Assembly (NCBI GenBank): GCA_021798235.1
Contig: JAJZMO010000003.1
Span: 1-16,359, forward strand
DNA length: 16,359 nucleotides
Origin: Acidobacteriota bacterium
GTDB taxonomy: Bacteria > Acidobacteriota > Terriglobia > Terriglobales > Acidobacteriaceae
Direction of reading: 5' to 3'
Below the pieces are notes generated by a model, which was not told the origin of the DNA, made no database searches, and saw nothing but the letters and a program-made list of their open reading frames with translations. Positions 6,710-14,152 of this stretch are shown here, one piece after another. The translations under genes were made by a program, and so were the position numbers. The first letter of the stretch is position 1. Every line of letters starts with the position of its first letter.

Positions 6710-7330
6710 ATGCAGAGTCTGAAGAAAAACTGGGGCGCAACCGCGCTGCAGAGTGGCATAGCTCTACTGGTGCTGGGGATGGTTTTACTGGTGCTGGGAG
6801 CGAATATGTCCGCGCATGGAACCAATCCGTGGATCCTGGCCGTGGCCAGTGTGCTGCTATGCGTGGGCATGGCGTGGCCGCTGCTGCAGCTGAGCAGGGG
6901 GAGATGGCCGATCGCACCCTGGAGCGTATTGGGTTTGCTGCTGGCTGCGGGAGTATTCTTTCTGGCCTACAAAGCGGCTCCGGTTACAACGTGGATCACT
7001 ATGCCTACGGGCGGGTTGGGCGTTGCCAATCCCGTCGTGCTCTGGATCACGATGCCTGCAGGGGGCATGGGGATTCTGTGGAGTCTGTGGTTGCTGCGGC
7101 TGGCGATGCCGGAGCAACGGCAAAGGGGAAAAGCGCGCCTTCTGGCCATAGCTGCTGGAGTGACGGCGACCTTGGGCGTTGTGCTGGCGATGCAAACCGA
7201 TTTAAGCCGCATTACTGCATTGACCGCAGCGGCATGCTTTGCGTTCTGGATTGGCGCTCAGGTGTTGATGAGCATCCCGCTGCTTTATCGCGAACTGTGT
7301 ACGGAAATGGCACAAACGGTACAGAGATAG
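6710..7330 (+). CDS. Polytopic membrane protein of unknown function
   Basis: The product is 206 residues, with about five or six hydrophobic segments (roughly 12-31, 40-60, 70-88, 107-130, 143-160 and 168-190) and no recognised domain. A striking internal duplication, WITMPTGGLG (95-104) and WITMPAGGMG (112-121), puts two Met-Pro-Gly-Gly turns next to each other in a predicted loop or membrane edge. A cleavable signal peptide is not evident. ATG 6710 is preceded by AGGGGAAGG (6695-6703). It lies 48 nt after usp 2, and a strong terminator follows. Co-transcription with a stress protein suggests a role in envelope stress or redox response, but no function can be assigned. Confidence 0.75.
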   Translation: MQSLKKNWGATALQSGIALLVLGMVLLVLGANMSAHGTNPWILAVASVLLCVGMAWPLLQLSRGRWPIAPWSVLGLLLAAGVFFLAYKAAPVTTWITMPTGGLGVANPVVLWITMPAGGMGILWSLWLLRLAMPEQRQRGKARLLAIAAGVTATLGVVLAMQTDLSRITALTAAACFAFWIGAQVLMSIPLLYRELCTEMAQTVQR

Positions 7331-7349
7331 TTGCTGCCGTCGGACGCAA

Positions 7350-7380
7350 ATATCCCCGCCACAAAGCGGGGATATTTTTT
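7350..7380 (+). terminator. Rho-independent terminator after usp 2 / membrane protein operon
   Basis: A 10-bp perfect stem ATATCCCCGC / GCGGGGATAT (7350-7359 with 7366-7375) has loop CACAAA and is followed by a run of T to 7380. It starts 20 nt after the stop codon at 7330 and separates this unit from the cytochrome operon. Confidence 0.92.
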
Positions 7381-7445
7381 GTACTACCGCGTCTGCGGCT
7401 CGGATGTGCTCGCAAACACTGCAAAAAAAAGGATTCCACGCACAT

Positions 7446-7459
7446 GTGACGCGCGTCAC
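7446..7459. promoter_or_regulatory. CRP/FNR-type operator 1 upstream of the cytochrome operon
   Basis: GTGAC-GCGC-GTCAC is a perfect palindrome, extended on the left by T to TGTGAC. It is the distal member of a tandem pair and lies about 125 bp upstream of the ATG at 7583. Confidence 0.7.
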
Positions 7460-7467
7460 CCTGCGGC

Positions 7468-7481
7468 GTGATGCGAGTCAT
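7468..7481. promoter_or_regulatory. CRP/FNR-type operator 2 upstream of the cytochrome operon
   Basis: GTGAT-GCGA-GTCAT is a near-perfect palindrome. Its centre is 22 bp from that of the 7446 site, about two helical turns, so two dimers could bind on the same DNA face. Confidence 0.55.
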
Positions 7482-7582
7482 GGTTGCTGGGTGATGCAGA
7501 AAGTAGTCTGCAGAGTGCTCGATCACAATGCGCGCACGATTGCACGTGGCGTTGCAGAACGGCACAGAAGGAAGAAAACGGA

Positions 7583-9052
7583 ATGAACCGGGAGATGAAA
7601 ATAGCCTTTGGGTTCACACTACTTGTGACGGCGGCTTTGCTGGCAGTGCAGGCCACGGCGCCCAAAGCAGAGGCGATCCCAGCTTTCGCCAGAAAATATC
7701 ACACAGCGTGCCAAACCTGCCACAGCAATTGGCCGGAGTTGAATGATTTTGGTCTGGCTTTCAAGATGAACGGCTTCAAGTTTCCACAAGACAACGAAGA
7801 TTTTGTGAAGGAACCGCCGCTGGAGCTTGGCTCGCGCGCGCAAAAAGAGGCCTTCCCCAATTCGATCTGGCCGGGCGAGCTGCCGATTTTGCCGATCGCC
7901 TTCCGCTACTCCGGCTATACGACCTATACCAGCCCGCAGCCACAGGCCATCGCCGCCGAGAGTGGATTTATCCCGCAGGCGGAAATGTTCAGCCCGAACA
8001 CGTTTACGATCATCTCTGCCAGCAGTCTGGGGCCGTCGTTGGAGTTTTGGATTGACGATGACATCTCGACAGGCGGAACGGGCCAGGGCGGCGGATTGGG
8101 CGATGCCTATATCAAGGCAAATAACTTCGTCGGCTATTACCTGCATGTGCCGCGCAATGATCTGAATGTGCGCTACGGGCAGTTCGAGCTGGACCTGCCG
8201 TTTACGCAGGCGCGCACGATCAACCTGACCAACTATGCAATCTATAGCGAGACGGCGAATGTGAATCCGTCGGGCAATGGGCCGCTGCCGGGAACGACCA
8301 ACAACCCATTCACCTTTGCCAGTCCGCAGACGGGCATTGAGTTGGGGGGCTATCCCTACCGCGGCAACACGTGGTGGTCGGTGTCCCTGGTGGATGGAGA
8401 AAATTCGCAGTATGGCACCGTGCCTGTAGCCTCGCAGAATGCCAAGGATGTGTACATCAATTTTTGGCAACGCTTCAATCTGGAGCGCGACCCGGCGATT
8501 CGCAAGCAGGTCCAGGCCTCGGGAGCGACAGGTATTCATGACCACACGCAGATTCGCTTCAATGGGTTTGCCTTTATCGGCGACAACCAGACAAATCAGG
8601 ATGGAAAGCTCTATCCAGGGCTGCCGGTGTTGAGCGAGCCGTTCTATCGTGCGGGCGGAGCGTTTCTCTACAAATTCCGCAGTGACTTTTCGCTGTGGGG
8701 TTTGTATGAGCATGCGCACGACGCCAACAAGACCATCAACGCAGCGAACACGGCGTTTGTGACGGCGACGCCGGTGACCTACTCTGGAGGATTTCTGGAG
8801 GCGGAGTACTGGTTCTATCCGTGGCTGATTGGCTTGATGCGCTATGACGGTGTGAACTCGCCGACCGATCGCATCAATGGGGTTTCGCGCTATGACACGC
8901 GCAACCAGTTTGAACCCGGCGTGCAGATTCTGGTGCGCCCCAATATCAAAATCGAGACGCAATACACGTACAGCTACCAGCAGCCGGTGCCGAACTCCAC
9001 GCAGTATTACCGGCAGAACCAGATGATGGCTGGCATCGACTTTGTGTACTAA
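7583..9052 (+). CDS. Monoheme cytochrome c fused to a long putative beta-barrel (Cyc2-like)
   Basis: The product is 489 residues. A signal peptide (about 1-31, ending AEA) is followed by a single heme site CQTCH (C43, C46, H47) inside IPAFARKYH...NWPELNDFGLAFKMNGF. That block resembles the N-terminus of Cyc2-type porin-cytochromes and their relatives ('FAR-x-CxxCH-x-P-x-L-x-FG-x-x-x-NG'). The remaining roughly 410 residues have no further heme. They show alternating, aromatic-rich segments and end in GIDFVY, like outer-membrane barrel C-termini. In Cyc2 such a fusion carries electrons across the outer membrane, for example from Fe(II). That role is inference here. The start at 7583 has AAGGAAG at 7568-7574; a second Met at residue 5 is possible. 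It is first in a four-gene operon of periplasmic electron carriers. Confidence 0.75.
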   Translation: MNREMKIAFGFTLLVTAALLAVQATAPKAEAIPAFARKYHTACQTCHSNWPELNDFGLAFKMNGFKFPQDNEDFVKEPPLELGSRAQKEAFPNSIWPGELPILPIAFRYSGYTTYTSPQPQAIAAESGFIPQAEMFSPNTFTIISASSLGPSLEFWIDDDISTGGTGQGGGLGDAYIKANNFVGYYLHVPRNDLNVRYGQFELDLPFTQARTINLTNYAIYSETANVNPSGNGPLPGTTNNPFTFASPQTGIELGGYPYRGNTWWSVSLVDGENSQYGTVPVASQNAKDVYINFWQRFNLERDPAIRKQVQASGATGIHDHTQIRFNGFAFIGDNQTNQDGKLYPGLPVLSEPFYRAGGAFLYKFRSDFSLWGLYEHAHDANKTINAANTAFVTATPVTYSGGFLEAEYWFYPWLIGLMRYDGVNSPTDRINGVSRYDTRNQFEPGVQILVRPNIKIETQYTYSYQQPVPNSTQYYRQNQMMAGIDFVY

Positions 9053-9110
9053 CGGCGCAAGCAGCAAGGGCCACTGTGGCCACAATCAACCCGAAAGGAA
9101 TGGAGATTTT

Positions 9111-9719
9111 ATGAAGACGAAACAATACATCGCAGGATGGACCATGGCAGCGGCGGCCTTGTTGTTGGCAGGCGTGGCGCACGCGGGCGACATCAAAGGC
9201 AAGGTGACGGCGCAGGGGCTGCGCTCGCCGGAGAATATCGCAGTTTACATTGATGCAATTCCCGGCAAAAACTTTACTCCCCCGGCGCAACACGCGGCCA
9301 TGGATCAGGCGCATCTGGCGTTTGCTCCGCACGTGTTGGTGGTGTTGAAGGGCACAACGGTGGACTTTACGAATGAAGACCCGGTGGGCCACAACGTGTA
9401 CTGGCCGGCGATCAACAAAAACCGCAAGCTGGCGCACAACATGGGAACATGGCCGCAAGGGCAGAAGAAGTCTTTCACCTTTGATGTTCTGGGCACGGTG
9501 CCGTTGCTCTGCAATGTGCACCCGGAGATGTCGGGCTACATCATCGTTGCACCCACGCCGTACTTTGCCGTGACGGACAAGCAGGGCAACTTCGTCATCA
9601 AGAATGTTCCTGCAGGTGCGTACACGCTGACGGCATGGAGCGAAGAGGCCAAGTCCTCCACGCAGCCGGTGAAGGTGGGCGCAGGCGTGACGGCGGTCAG
9701 TGTAACGGTGAAACGGTAA
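9111..9719 (+). CDS. Cupredoxin (type-1 copper) protein with carboxypeptidase-regulatory-like domain
   Basis: This 202-residue exported protein has a signal peptide ending near AHA (about residue 25). The central cupredoxin-like region has the type-1 copper ligands H94 (VGHNVYW), C134, H137 and M140 (LLCNVHPEM). The spacing C-x2-H-x2-M is tight, as in many plastocyanin-like periplasmic proteins. The last 50 residues (YFAVTDKQGNF...VPAGAYTLTAW) form a carboxypeptidase regulatory-like beta domain, often seen in surface or secreted proteins. It should shuttle single electrons in the periplasm, here probably between the Cyc2-like protein and the multiheme cytochrome encoded next. The start at 9111 is chosen for the signal peptide and for GGAG at 9102-9105. 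It lies 58 nt after the previous stop. Confidence 0.82.
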   Translation: MKTKQYIAGWTMAAAALLLAGVAHAGDIKGKVTAQGLRSPENIAVYIDAIPGKNFTPPAQHAAMDQAHLAFAPHVLVVLKGTTVDFTNEDPVGHNVYWPAINKNRKLAHNMGTWPQGQKKSFTFDVLGTVPLLCNVHPEMSGYIIVAPTPYFAVTDKQGNFVIKNVPAGAYTLTAWSEEAKSSTQPVKVGAGVTAVSVTVKR

Positions 9720-9746
9720 CGAAATTCGGATCGGCATGGAGCAGCG

Positions 9747-11672
9747 ATGTTGAAACAATCCATACAAAAAGCAGTGCCATGGCTGCCCCATGCCTTTGCC
9801 GTAGCGATTGCGGCAGCGCTGGTGGCGATTTACTGGCAGGGGTCTGGCAGCAGGGATGCGTGGCGGCACACGCACGCCGAGATGGTGCGCCACGCACATG
9901 CCGGTGCATTGGCGTGGCGGCAGCCGGTGTTGCCGCAGCAATATGAGCAGGCCAGTTGCGGAGCCTGTCACCATGAAGACCTGCCGCAGACGCCGCGTCT
10001 GAACCACGGGCGCGCGCTGCTGGTGCGCTACAACTGCATCGGCTGCCACACGCTGCAAGGCGTGGAGCGCCCGGCCATGCTGGCACCAGACCTGAGCAGC
10101 GTTGGCACCAAGGTGAGCCGGGAGTGGATCTACAAGTGGCTCAAAGAACCGCGTACGATTCTGGATGCGGATGGTAACGTCGTCGTCGATGGCGTGGCCA
10201 CGCAGCCGAGGATGCCGCAGTTTCGCTTGAGCGACGAAGAGTTGCGCGCGCTCTCTGCATTCTTGAGCGTGCAGAAGGCGCAGCCGGTTGCGGCCTATCA
10301 CTTTAGCGCCAGTGCGATGGCTGCAGCGCGCAAGAACGGCGACCCTGCGGATGCAGGCGAGGTGCGCTTCAATCAAATGTTTTGCGTCACCTGCCATTCG
10401 CTGTCCGTAGATCGCGGTGGCGTGACGCAGTTGATCGGCGGCGACATTGGGCCGGAGCTGACCAAGGTGGGCAGCAAGGTGAATCCGCAATGGCTGGTAG
10501 CGTGGCTGCGTGATCCGCAGGGATATTTGCAGCACACGAAGATGCCGCGCTATCAGTGGTCGGATCAGGATTTGTATGAGGTGTCGCAATATGTGGAAAC
10601 GCGGCTGACGGATCCGGATCTGTTGAGCGATGTGCCCAAGCTGGGCGCGCCGACGCCTGAGGAAGTGCAAGAGGGACGCCAGCTCTTCCAGGACAAGGGC
10701 TGCATTCAATGCCACGCAATGCAGGGCATGGAGCGCCGCCAGAATTTTGCACCGAACCTGGCCGGGTTGGGCATGGCACCGGGGCCATACCTGTTTCAAG
10801 TGCAGTCGCACTTTGGGCAGGCGATCCCGATGCACTTCCCCGCAAAGCGCGATGCGGTGCTCGACATCAGCGTGGGAAAAATTCCGCGCTTCCTCATCAC
10901 CTACATCCAAGCCAAGATCACCAACCCGGTATCGGTGACGCCAGAAACGCACATGCCGCAGTTTGCGATGAACCAAAGCGATCTGGATGATTTGACCACG
11001 GCCGTGTTGAGCATGACCGGCGGCGCATCCACAGCGGAGGAGCAGTATCCCATGCTGCCCAAACCGCATCCGGTGTTTCAGCCGAGCGGCGCTGCTGGTG
11101 AACTGTATCAGCGCTATCGCTGCTACGTTTGCCACACCTTCAACGGGTATGGCGGCACACTGGCTCCAAACCTGTCGTATGAGGGCAGCCGCTCTCAGCA
11201 TGACTGGATCGCCGCATTTTTGCAGAAGCCTCAAACCTTGCGGCCTACGCTGACCGCGCGCATGCCAGAGTTCAACATGCCGCAGCAGGACGCACAGGTG
11301 CTGGCAGATTTTTTGACCAGCACGATGCGCAACCCTGCCGTGGATCCAAATGCGGTGAGCGCGTCGAGCTTTACGCCAGAGATGGCCGCGCGTGGCAAGC
11401 ATTTGTATGAAGGAAAATTTCAATGCCAGTCCTGCCACACCATTGGCTCCAGCGGCGGTTACGTTGGCCCCAGCCTAAACAACGCGGGCAACTGGCTGAC
11501 GCCAGCGTGGATGGAGGCCTGGCTGCACAATCCGCAAGCGTTGCTGCCGGGTACGATTGAGCCGCGGCAGAAATTTACAGAGCAGGAAATTCAAGACATC
11601 ACTGCTTATTTATTGACGTTGAAGCAGGCACCGGAACAGGCCGAAGCCGCCGGAGCGGGAGGACAGCCATGA
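9747..11672 (+). CDS. Membrane-anchored hexaheme c-type cytochrome
   Basis: The product is 641 residues. An N-terminal hydrophobic anchor (about 12-30) is followed by six CxxCH heme sites at C71 (CGACH), C97 (CIGCH), C213 (CVTCH), C319 (CIQCH), C459 (CYVCH) and C560 (CQSCH). The last five each head a class I cytochrome c domain. Four of the five have a downstream MPxF/MPxY that could supply the axial Met (M156, M266, M403, M506). The last has no obvious Met and may be differently ligated. The first CGACH lies just upstream of domain 1 with no domain of its own. The protein is probably a periplasmic electron wire tethered to the inner membrane. GGAG at 9738-9741 supports the start. The gap from the cupredoxin gene is 27 nt, and the stop overlaps the next start. 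Confidence 0.9.
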   Translation: MLKQSIQKAVPWLPHAFAVAIAAALVAIYWQGSGSRDAWRHTHAEMVRHAHAGALAWRQPVLPQQYEQASCGACHHEDLPQTPRLNHGRALLVRYNCIGCHTLQGVERPAMLAPDLSSVGTKVSREWIYKWLKEPRTILDADGNVVVDGVATQPRMPQFRLSDEELRALSAFLSVQKAQPVAAYHFSASAMAAARKNGDPADAGEVRFNQMFCVTCHSLSVDRGGVTQLIGGDIGPELTKVGSKVNPQWLVAWLRDPQGYLQHTKMPRYQWSDQDLYEVSQYVETRLTDPDLLSDVPKLGAPTPEEVQEGRQLFQDKGCIQCHAMQGMERRQNFAPNLAGLGMAPGPYLFQVQSHFGQAIPMHFPAKRDAVLDISVGKIPRFLITYIQAKITNPVSVTPETHMPQFAMNQSDLDDLTTAVLSMTGGASTAEEQYPMLPKPHPVFQPSGAAGELYQRYRCYVCHTFNGYGGTLAPNLSYEGSRSQHDWIAAFLQKPQTLRPTLTARMPEFNMPQQDAQVLADFLTSTMRNPAVDPNAVSASSFTPEMAARGKHLYEGKFQCQSCHTIGSSGGYVGPSLNNAGNWLTPAWMEAWLHNPQALLPGTIEPRQKFTEQEIQDITAYLLTLKQAPEQAEAAGAGGQP

Positions 11673-12313
11673 AGACGATCGCACTGTATTTGGCGATGAT
11701 CGCCGCGTGTTTGGGGCTGTATGCCTTCGCTGCGAAAAGCCTGGCGGCAACTCCGCTGTGGTGCTGGCCGTATGGAGGACAGGGATTGGTGGTGCGGCAA
11801 GTGCCGCATCCGAAGGGCGTAGAGTACGTTTCCTATGGCTCCTACGGATCGGATGTGGACGCGAACAATCCTGACCACACGATTCCGTTGAACTATGCGC
11901 AGGCCGATGGCAAGCGCGTGTATATGGAACAGTGCATCTGGTGCCATGCTGACTCGACGCCAGCGGGGCCGTCGAATCGCAGCAACGTGACGCCCACGCC
12001 GCCGTTGATGAGCGATGGCACGGTCTTCAATCCGATGAGCGATGCGGTGCTGGAGCGGGCGATTGCGCTGGGCGGCATGGCCACGGGCAAGTCAGCGATG
12101 ATGCCGCCGTATGGCCAATCGTTGACGCCGCAGGAGATTACGGACGTGGTTGCCTACATGCGCGTGATCGCAACGCCAGCGTATGTGAAGCCAACACTAT
12201 GGAGCCGCATCGCGCACAAAAAACAGAAGAGCGCGCCACCGGCGGCCACCAGTAGCGATGGAAGCGGCGGAAGCACGAGCAACGACAGCAGCAGCTCTCC
12301 AACGGGAAATTAA
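11669..12313 (+). CDS. Monoheme c-type cytochrome, exported
   Basis: The product is 214 residues. A signal peptide or anchor (about 1-27, ending LAA) is followed by one heme site, CIWCH (C89, C92, H93). A candidate axial methionine lies in SAMMPPYG (M144/M145), giving a class I cytochrome c domain of about 75-170. Residues 190-214 are a low-complexity Ser/Gly/Asp tail. The ATG overlaps the stop of the hexaheme gene (ATGA at 11669-11672), so translation is likely coupled and the two proteins probably work together. It is the last gene of the operon. It could hand electrons to or accept them from an inner-membrane complex not encoded in this window. Confidence 0.88.
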   Translation: MKTIALYLAMIAACLGLYAFAAKSLAATPLWCWPYGGQGLVVRQVPHPKGVEYVSYGSYGSDVDANNPDHTIPLNYAQADGKRVYMEQCIWCHADSTPAGPSNRSNVTPTPPLMSDGTVFNPMSDAVLERAIALGGMATGKSAMMPPYGQSLTPQEITDVVAYMRVIATPAYVKPTLWSRIAHKKQKSAPPAATSSDGSGGSTSNDSSSSPTGN

Positions 12314-12382
12314 AGCAACCCTGAGCAAGTCTGCTAATCGTTCCCTCAGCGGCTGAAGCTGCACTTTGATGCTGGAACTTAC

Positions 12383-12402
12383 GGCGGGACTCAAGTCCCG
12401 CC
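12383..12402. repeat. GC-rich palindrome, possible REP or terminator
   Basis: A 9-bp perfect stem, GGCGGGACT / AGTCCCGCC, is separated by CA. It lies 70 bp after the monoheme cytochrome stop. The downstream bases are TTCAAAAA, not a T-tract, so it is a poor intrinsic terminator on the plus strand. A dispersed palindromic repeat is the better reading. Confidence 0.55.
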
Positions 12403-12478
12403 TTCAAAAACACAGGCTTGTTCCGGGATTCCTTAAAGCATTTTTGGGGTATTCAGGATCGAGAAATCACCGGTGTCT

Positions 12479-12517
12479 CCCACTCTAGCCGCAGAGAGCG
12501 CGGCTAGAATGGGGCAC
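12479..12517 (-). repeat. REP-like palindrome with GTGC foot
   Basis: The arms at 12479-12492 and 12500-12513 pair over 14 bp with one mismatch (core CTAGCCGC / GCGGCTAG). On the minus strand it begins GTGCCCCA, the same foot as the REPs around the RAYT gene, but the rest of the stem sequence differs. This suggests a related REP subfamily. Confidence 0.65.
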
Positions 12518-12561
12518 CGAAAACTTTTGTGAAGGCAGAAGCTGAAAGCGCTTGCAATAAA

Positions 12562-12584
12562 CGCGCAGCCAGAGCGGCTGCGCG
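12562..12584 (-). terminator. Possible terminator of the minus-strand flavoprotein gene
   Basis: A 9-bp perfect stem CGCGCAGCC / GGCTGCGCG (12562-12570 with 12576-12584) has a 5-nt loop. Read on the minus strand it is followed by TTTATT, a short U-rich run. It lies about 40 nt beyond the stop at 12626. Confidence 0.5.
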
Positions 12585-12623
12585 AGTTCCCAAACATCCA
12601 TTCAAAAATGCTAGCAGTGTAAG

Positions 12624-12667
12624 AATCACTCCACAGTGGTCAGAGTCTTGGCTTCTGTGGAGTGATT
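12624..12667. repeat. 13-bp inverted repeat spanning the flavoprotein stop codon
   Basis: AATCACTCCACAG (12624-12636) pairs perfectly with 12655-12667 across an 18-nt spacer. It includes the last codons and the stop of the minus-strand gene. It may be a 3'-end stabilising hairpin or part of the terminator region; this is inferred only. Confidence 0.5.
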
Positions 12668-14119
12668 TGCATTTTCGTTCGTGGGGATCTCCGGAGCAAC
12701 GCCAGAGAGCAGTTTTTCTATGACATCGGCGGCGCGATAGCTGGAGCGGCCCGGCGGCAGAAACTGCGCGACGCTCACTAGGTCGTCGCCCGCGGTGACC
12801 AGGCCCACCTCAACGCGATGGCCATTGCGCGCCTGGGGATGGCCGATGTTGGCCAGCAGCGCGTTGCAGATACATTTGCGACCTGCGGCGTCTTCGGCCT
12901 TGCCGCCCTTGGACACGTAGACACTGATTGGTTCCGCAGCGCAACGATAGCCAATGGACCCGTCCGATGTGCGGTAGGCCTCGCGTAAAAAGCCGAGATC
13001 GCAGATGCGTGGACGCGTGGCGCAGATCTCTGCATCGGAACCCGTGCCTTCGAGTTGCGCAACCTTAAACGGAAATCCAGTGGGCGAGGCCAGCGGGTCA
13101 GTAAAGACGTGAGCTTCACCGCGCATGGCTTTGGTGAGCAACGCTTCTTTGTAGTCTGCACGCAGATCGGATTCCTCTGCAAAGGCAAAGGCTGTACCGA
13201 CTTGTATGCCGGTTGCGCCGAGCGCGAGTGCCTCGCGCAATTTCTCCGCATGGCCATAGCCTCCGGCCAGCCAAAAGGGCACGCCGAGTTCGCAGAGCTT
13301 GGCAATATCGACGGTGTCGCGCTCGCCGTATACAGGTTCCCCGGACGTGGAGAGTTGCAGCTTGCCACGCGGCGGTGCATTGTGTCCGCCTGCCGTGCGT
13401 GTTTCGATGATGAGGCCATCGACGCGGCCATGCGCTTTTTTCAGCATGGTGATGGCCAGCGTGTTGGAGGAGACGATGGCCAGAAATTTTGGGCGCGTGA
13501 GCGTGGGCAGATCGCACTCCATCCACGTGCGCGGATCAAAGTGCATCGTGGTGTCATCGCCTTCTTGCGCTCCGGTGACGGTGAGTGGATAGTCGGCGGG
13601 CTGGTGCATGGCGAAGCTATCAAGCACGGCGGGGATGCGCAGCGGGATGCCCGCGCCCATCAAAACATAACCCACGTTGGCGAGCATCGCGCCGTAGATT
13701 GCAGGCAGATGCGCCATCTGAATTTTTTCCAGATAGTTGATGCCGACGGGGTGCGCGTGGCCTTCGCGGGCGAGAAAAACTTCAACGAAGTTGCCCAGGA
13801 TGCACAGCTCCGTCAGCTCGCGCGGGTTTTCCTTGGCGTGCATGGGCGCGACACGATAGGCAGTCTGCTCCGGTTTACCGCCGGGGATGAAGTACTGGCT
13901 CCAAACACGCGCGGCCATCGCCGGAAAGGGAAAGGCGTCGAAGGCGCGGCGCATGTGTCCGTCGGGATCGCCATCTTGCAGGCGACGCGCCAGGATCTGA
14001 TCGAGTGCAGTGCCGGAGACCACGCCCAACTGGCCGAGACGCGAAACGGATTGCGCGAGACGCCAACTGGAGACGCCAGCGCCCATGCCACCTTGAATGA
14101 TGCGAGGAAGTTGAGTCAT
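12626..14119 (-). CDS. Nitronate monooxygenase-like FMN oxidoreductase (NPD family)
   Basis: The product is 497 residues with a TIM-barrel flavoprotein core. The N-terminal PRIIQGGMGAGVSSW (5-19) is the typical NPD start. AGGH (243-246) and the phosphate-binding GGYG (286-289) with GATGIQVGTAF (301-311) complete the FMN site. Family members oxidise alkyl nitronates or act as related flavin oxidoreductases. At about 500 residues it is clearly longer than the usual 320-350. The extra C-terminal part contains five cysteines, including CATRPRIC and KCIC, so the true substrate may differ. ATG 14119 is preferred over an upstream in-frame start (14239) because AGGA lies just before it and homology begins there. 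It is transcribed divergently from hemG. A palindrome CCGCAC-GT-GTGCGG (14139-14152) lies in its leader. Confidence 0.82.
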   Translation of the reverse strand: MTQLPRIIQGGMGAGVSSWRLAQSVSRLGQLGVVSGTALDQILARRLQDGDPDGHMRRAFDAFPFPAMAARVWSQYFIPGGKPEQTAYRVAPMHAKENPRELTELCILGNFVEVFLAREGHAHPVGINYLEKIQMAHLPAIYGAMLANVGYVLMGAGIPLRIPAVLDSFAMHQPADYPLTVTGAQEGDDTTMHFDPRTWMECDLPTLTRPKFLAIVSSNTLAITMLKKAHGRVDGLIIETRTAGGHNAPPRGKLQLSTSGEPVYGERDTVDIAKLCELGVPFWLAGGYGHAEKLREALALGATGIQVGTAFAFAEESDLRADYKEALLTKAMRGEAHVFTDPLASPTGFPFKVAQLEGTGSDAEICATRPRICDLGFLREAYRTSDGSIGYRCAAEPISVYVSKGGKAEDAAGRKCICNALLANIGHPQARNGHRVEVGLVTAGDDLVSVAQFLPPGRSSYRAADVIEKLLSGVAPEIPTNENANHSTEAKTLTTVE

Positions 14120-14138
14120 ATCGATCCTAATTGTTGCA

Positions 14139-14152
14139 CCGCACGTGTGCGG
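14139..14152. promoter_or_regulatory. Palindrome in the leader of the flavoprotein gene
   Basis: CCGCAC-GT-GTGCGG is a perfect 6+6-bp inverted repeat about 20 bp upstream of the minus-strand start codon at 14119. It could be an operator or an mRNA hairpin. No regulator is identifiable. Confidence 0.35.

Larger units (their letters stand above)
12314..12625. other. Convergent intergenic region rich in palindromes
   Basis: No gene is supported. It lies between the 3' ends of the cytochrome operon and the minus-strand flavoprotein gene. It contains three distinct hairpins, listed separately (12383, 12479, 12562). Small ORFs running through it have no family resemblance or ribosome-binding sites. 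Confidence 0.6.

Noticed and set aside
7619..9085. Long minus-strand ORF of 488 codons
   Set aside because: It is antisense to the porpoise-clear heme/signal-peptide gene on the plus strand; its His/Arg-rich composition is typical of reverse-frame shadows.
8946..11438. Minus-strand ORF of 830 codons
   Set aside because: It covers the reverse of the cupredoxin and hexaheme genes, which show signal peptides and six CxxCH motifs in the plus frame; the minus product is His/Arg/Leu-rich without domains.
12529..12723. 64-codon plus-strand ORF downstream of the cytochromes
   Set aside because: It crosses a terminator-like hairpin and the inverted repeat at the flavoprotein stop, with no supported start or domain.
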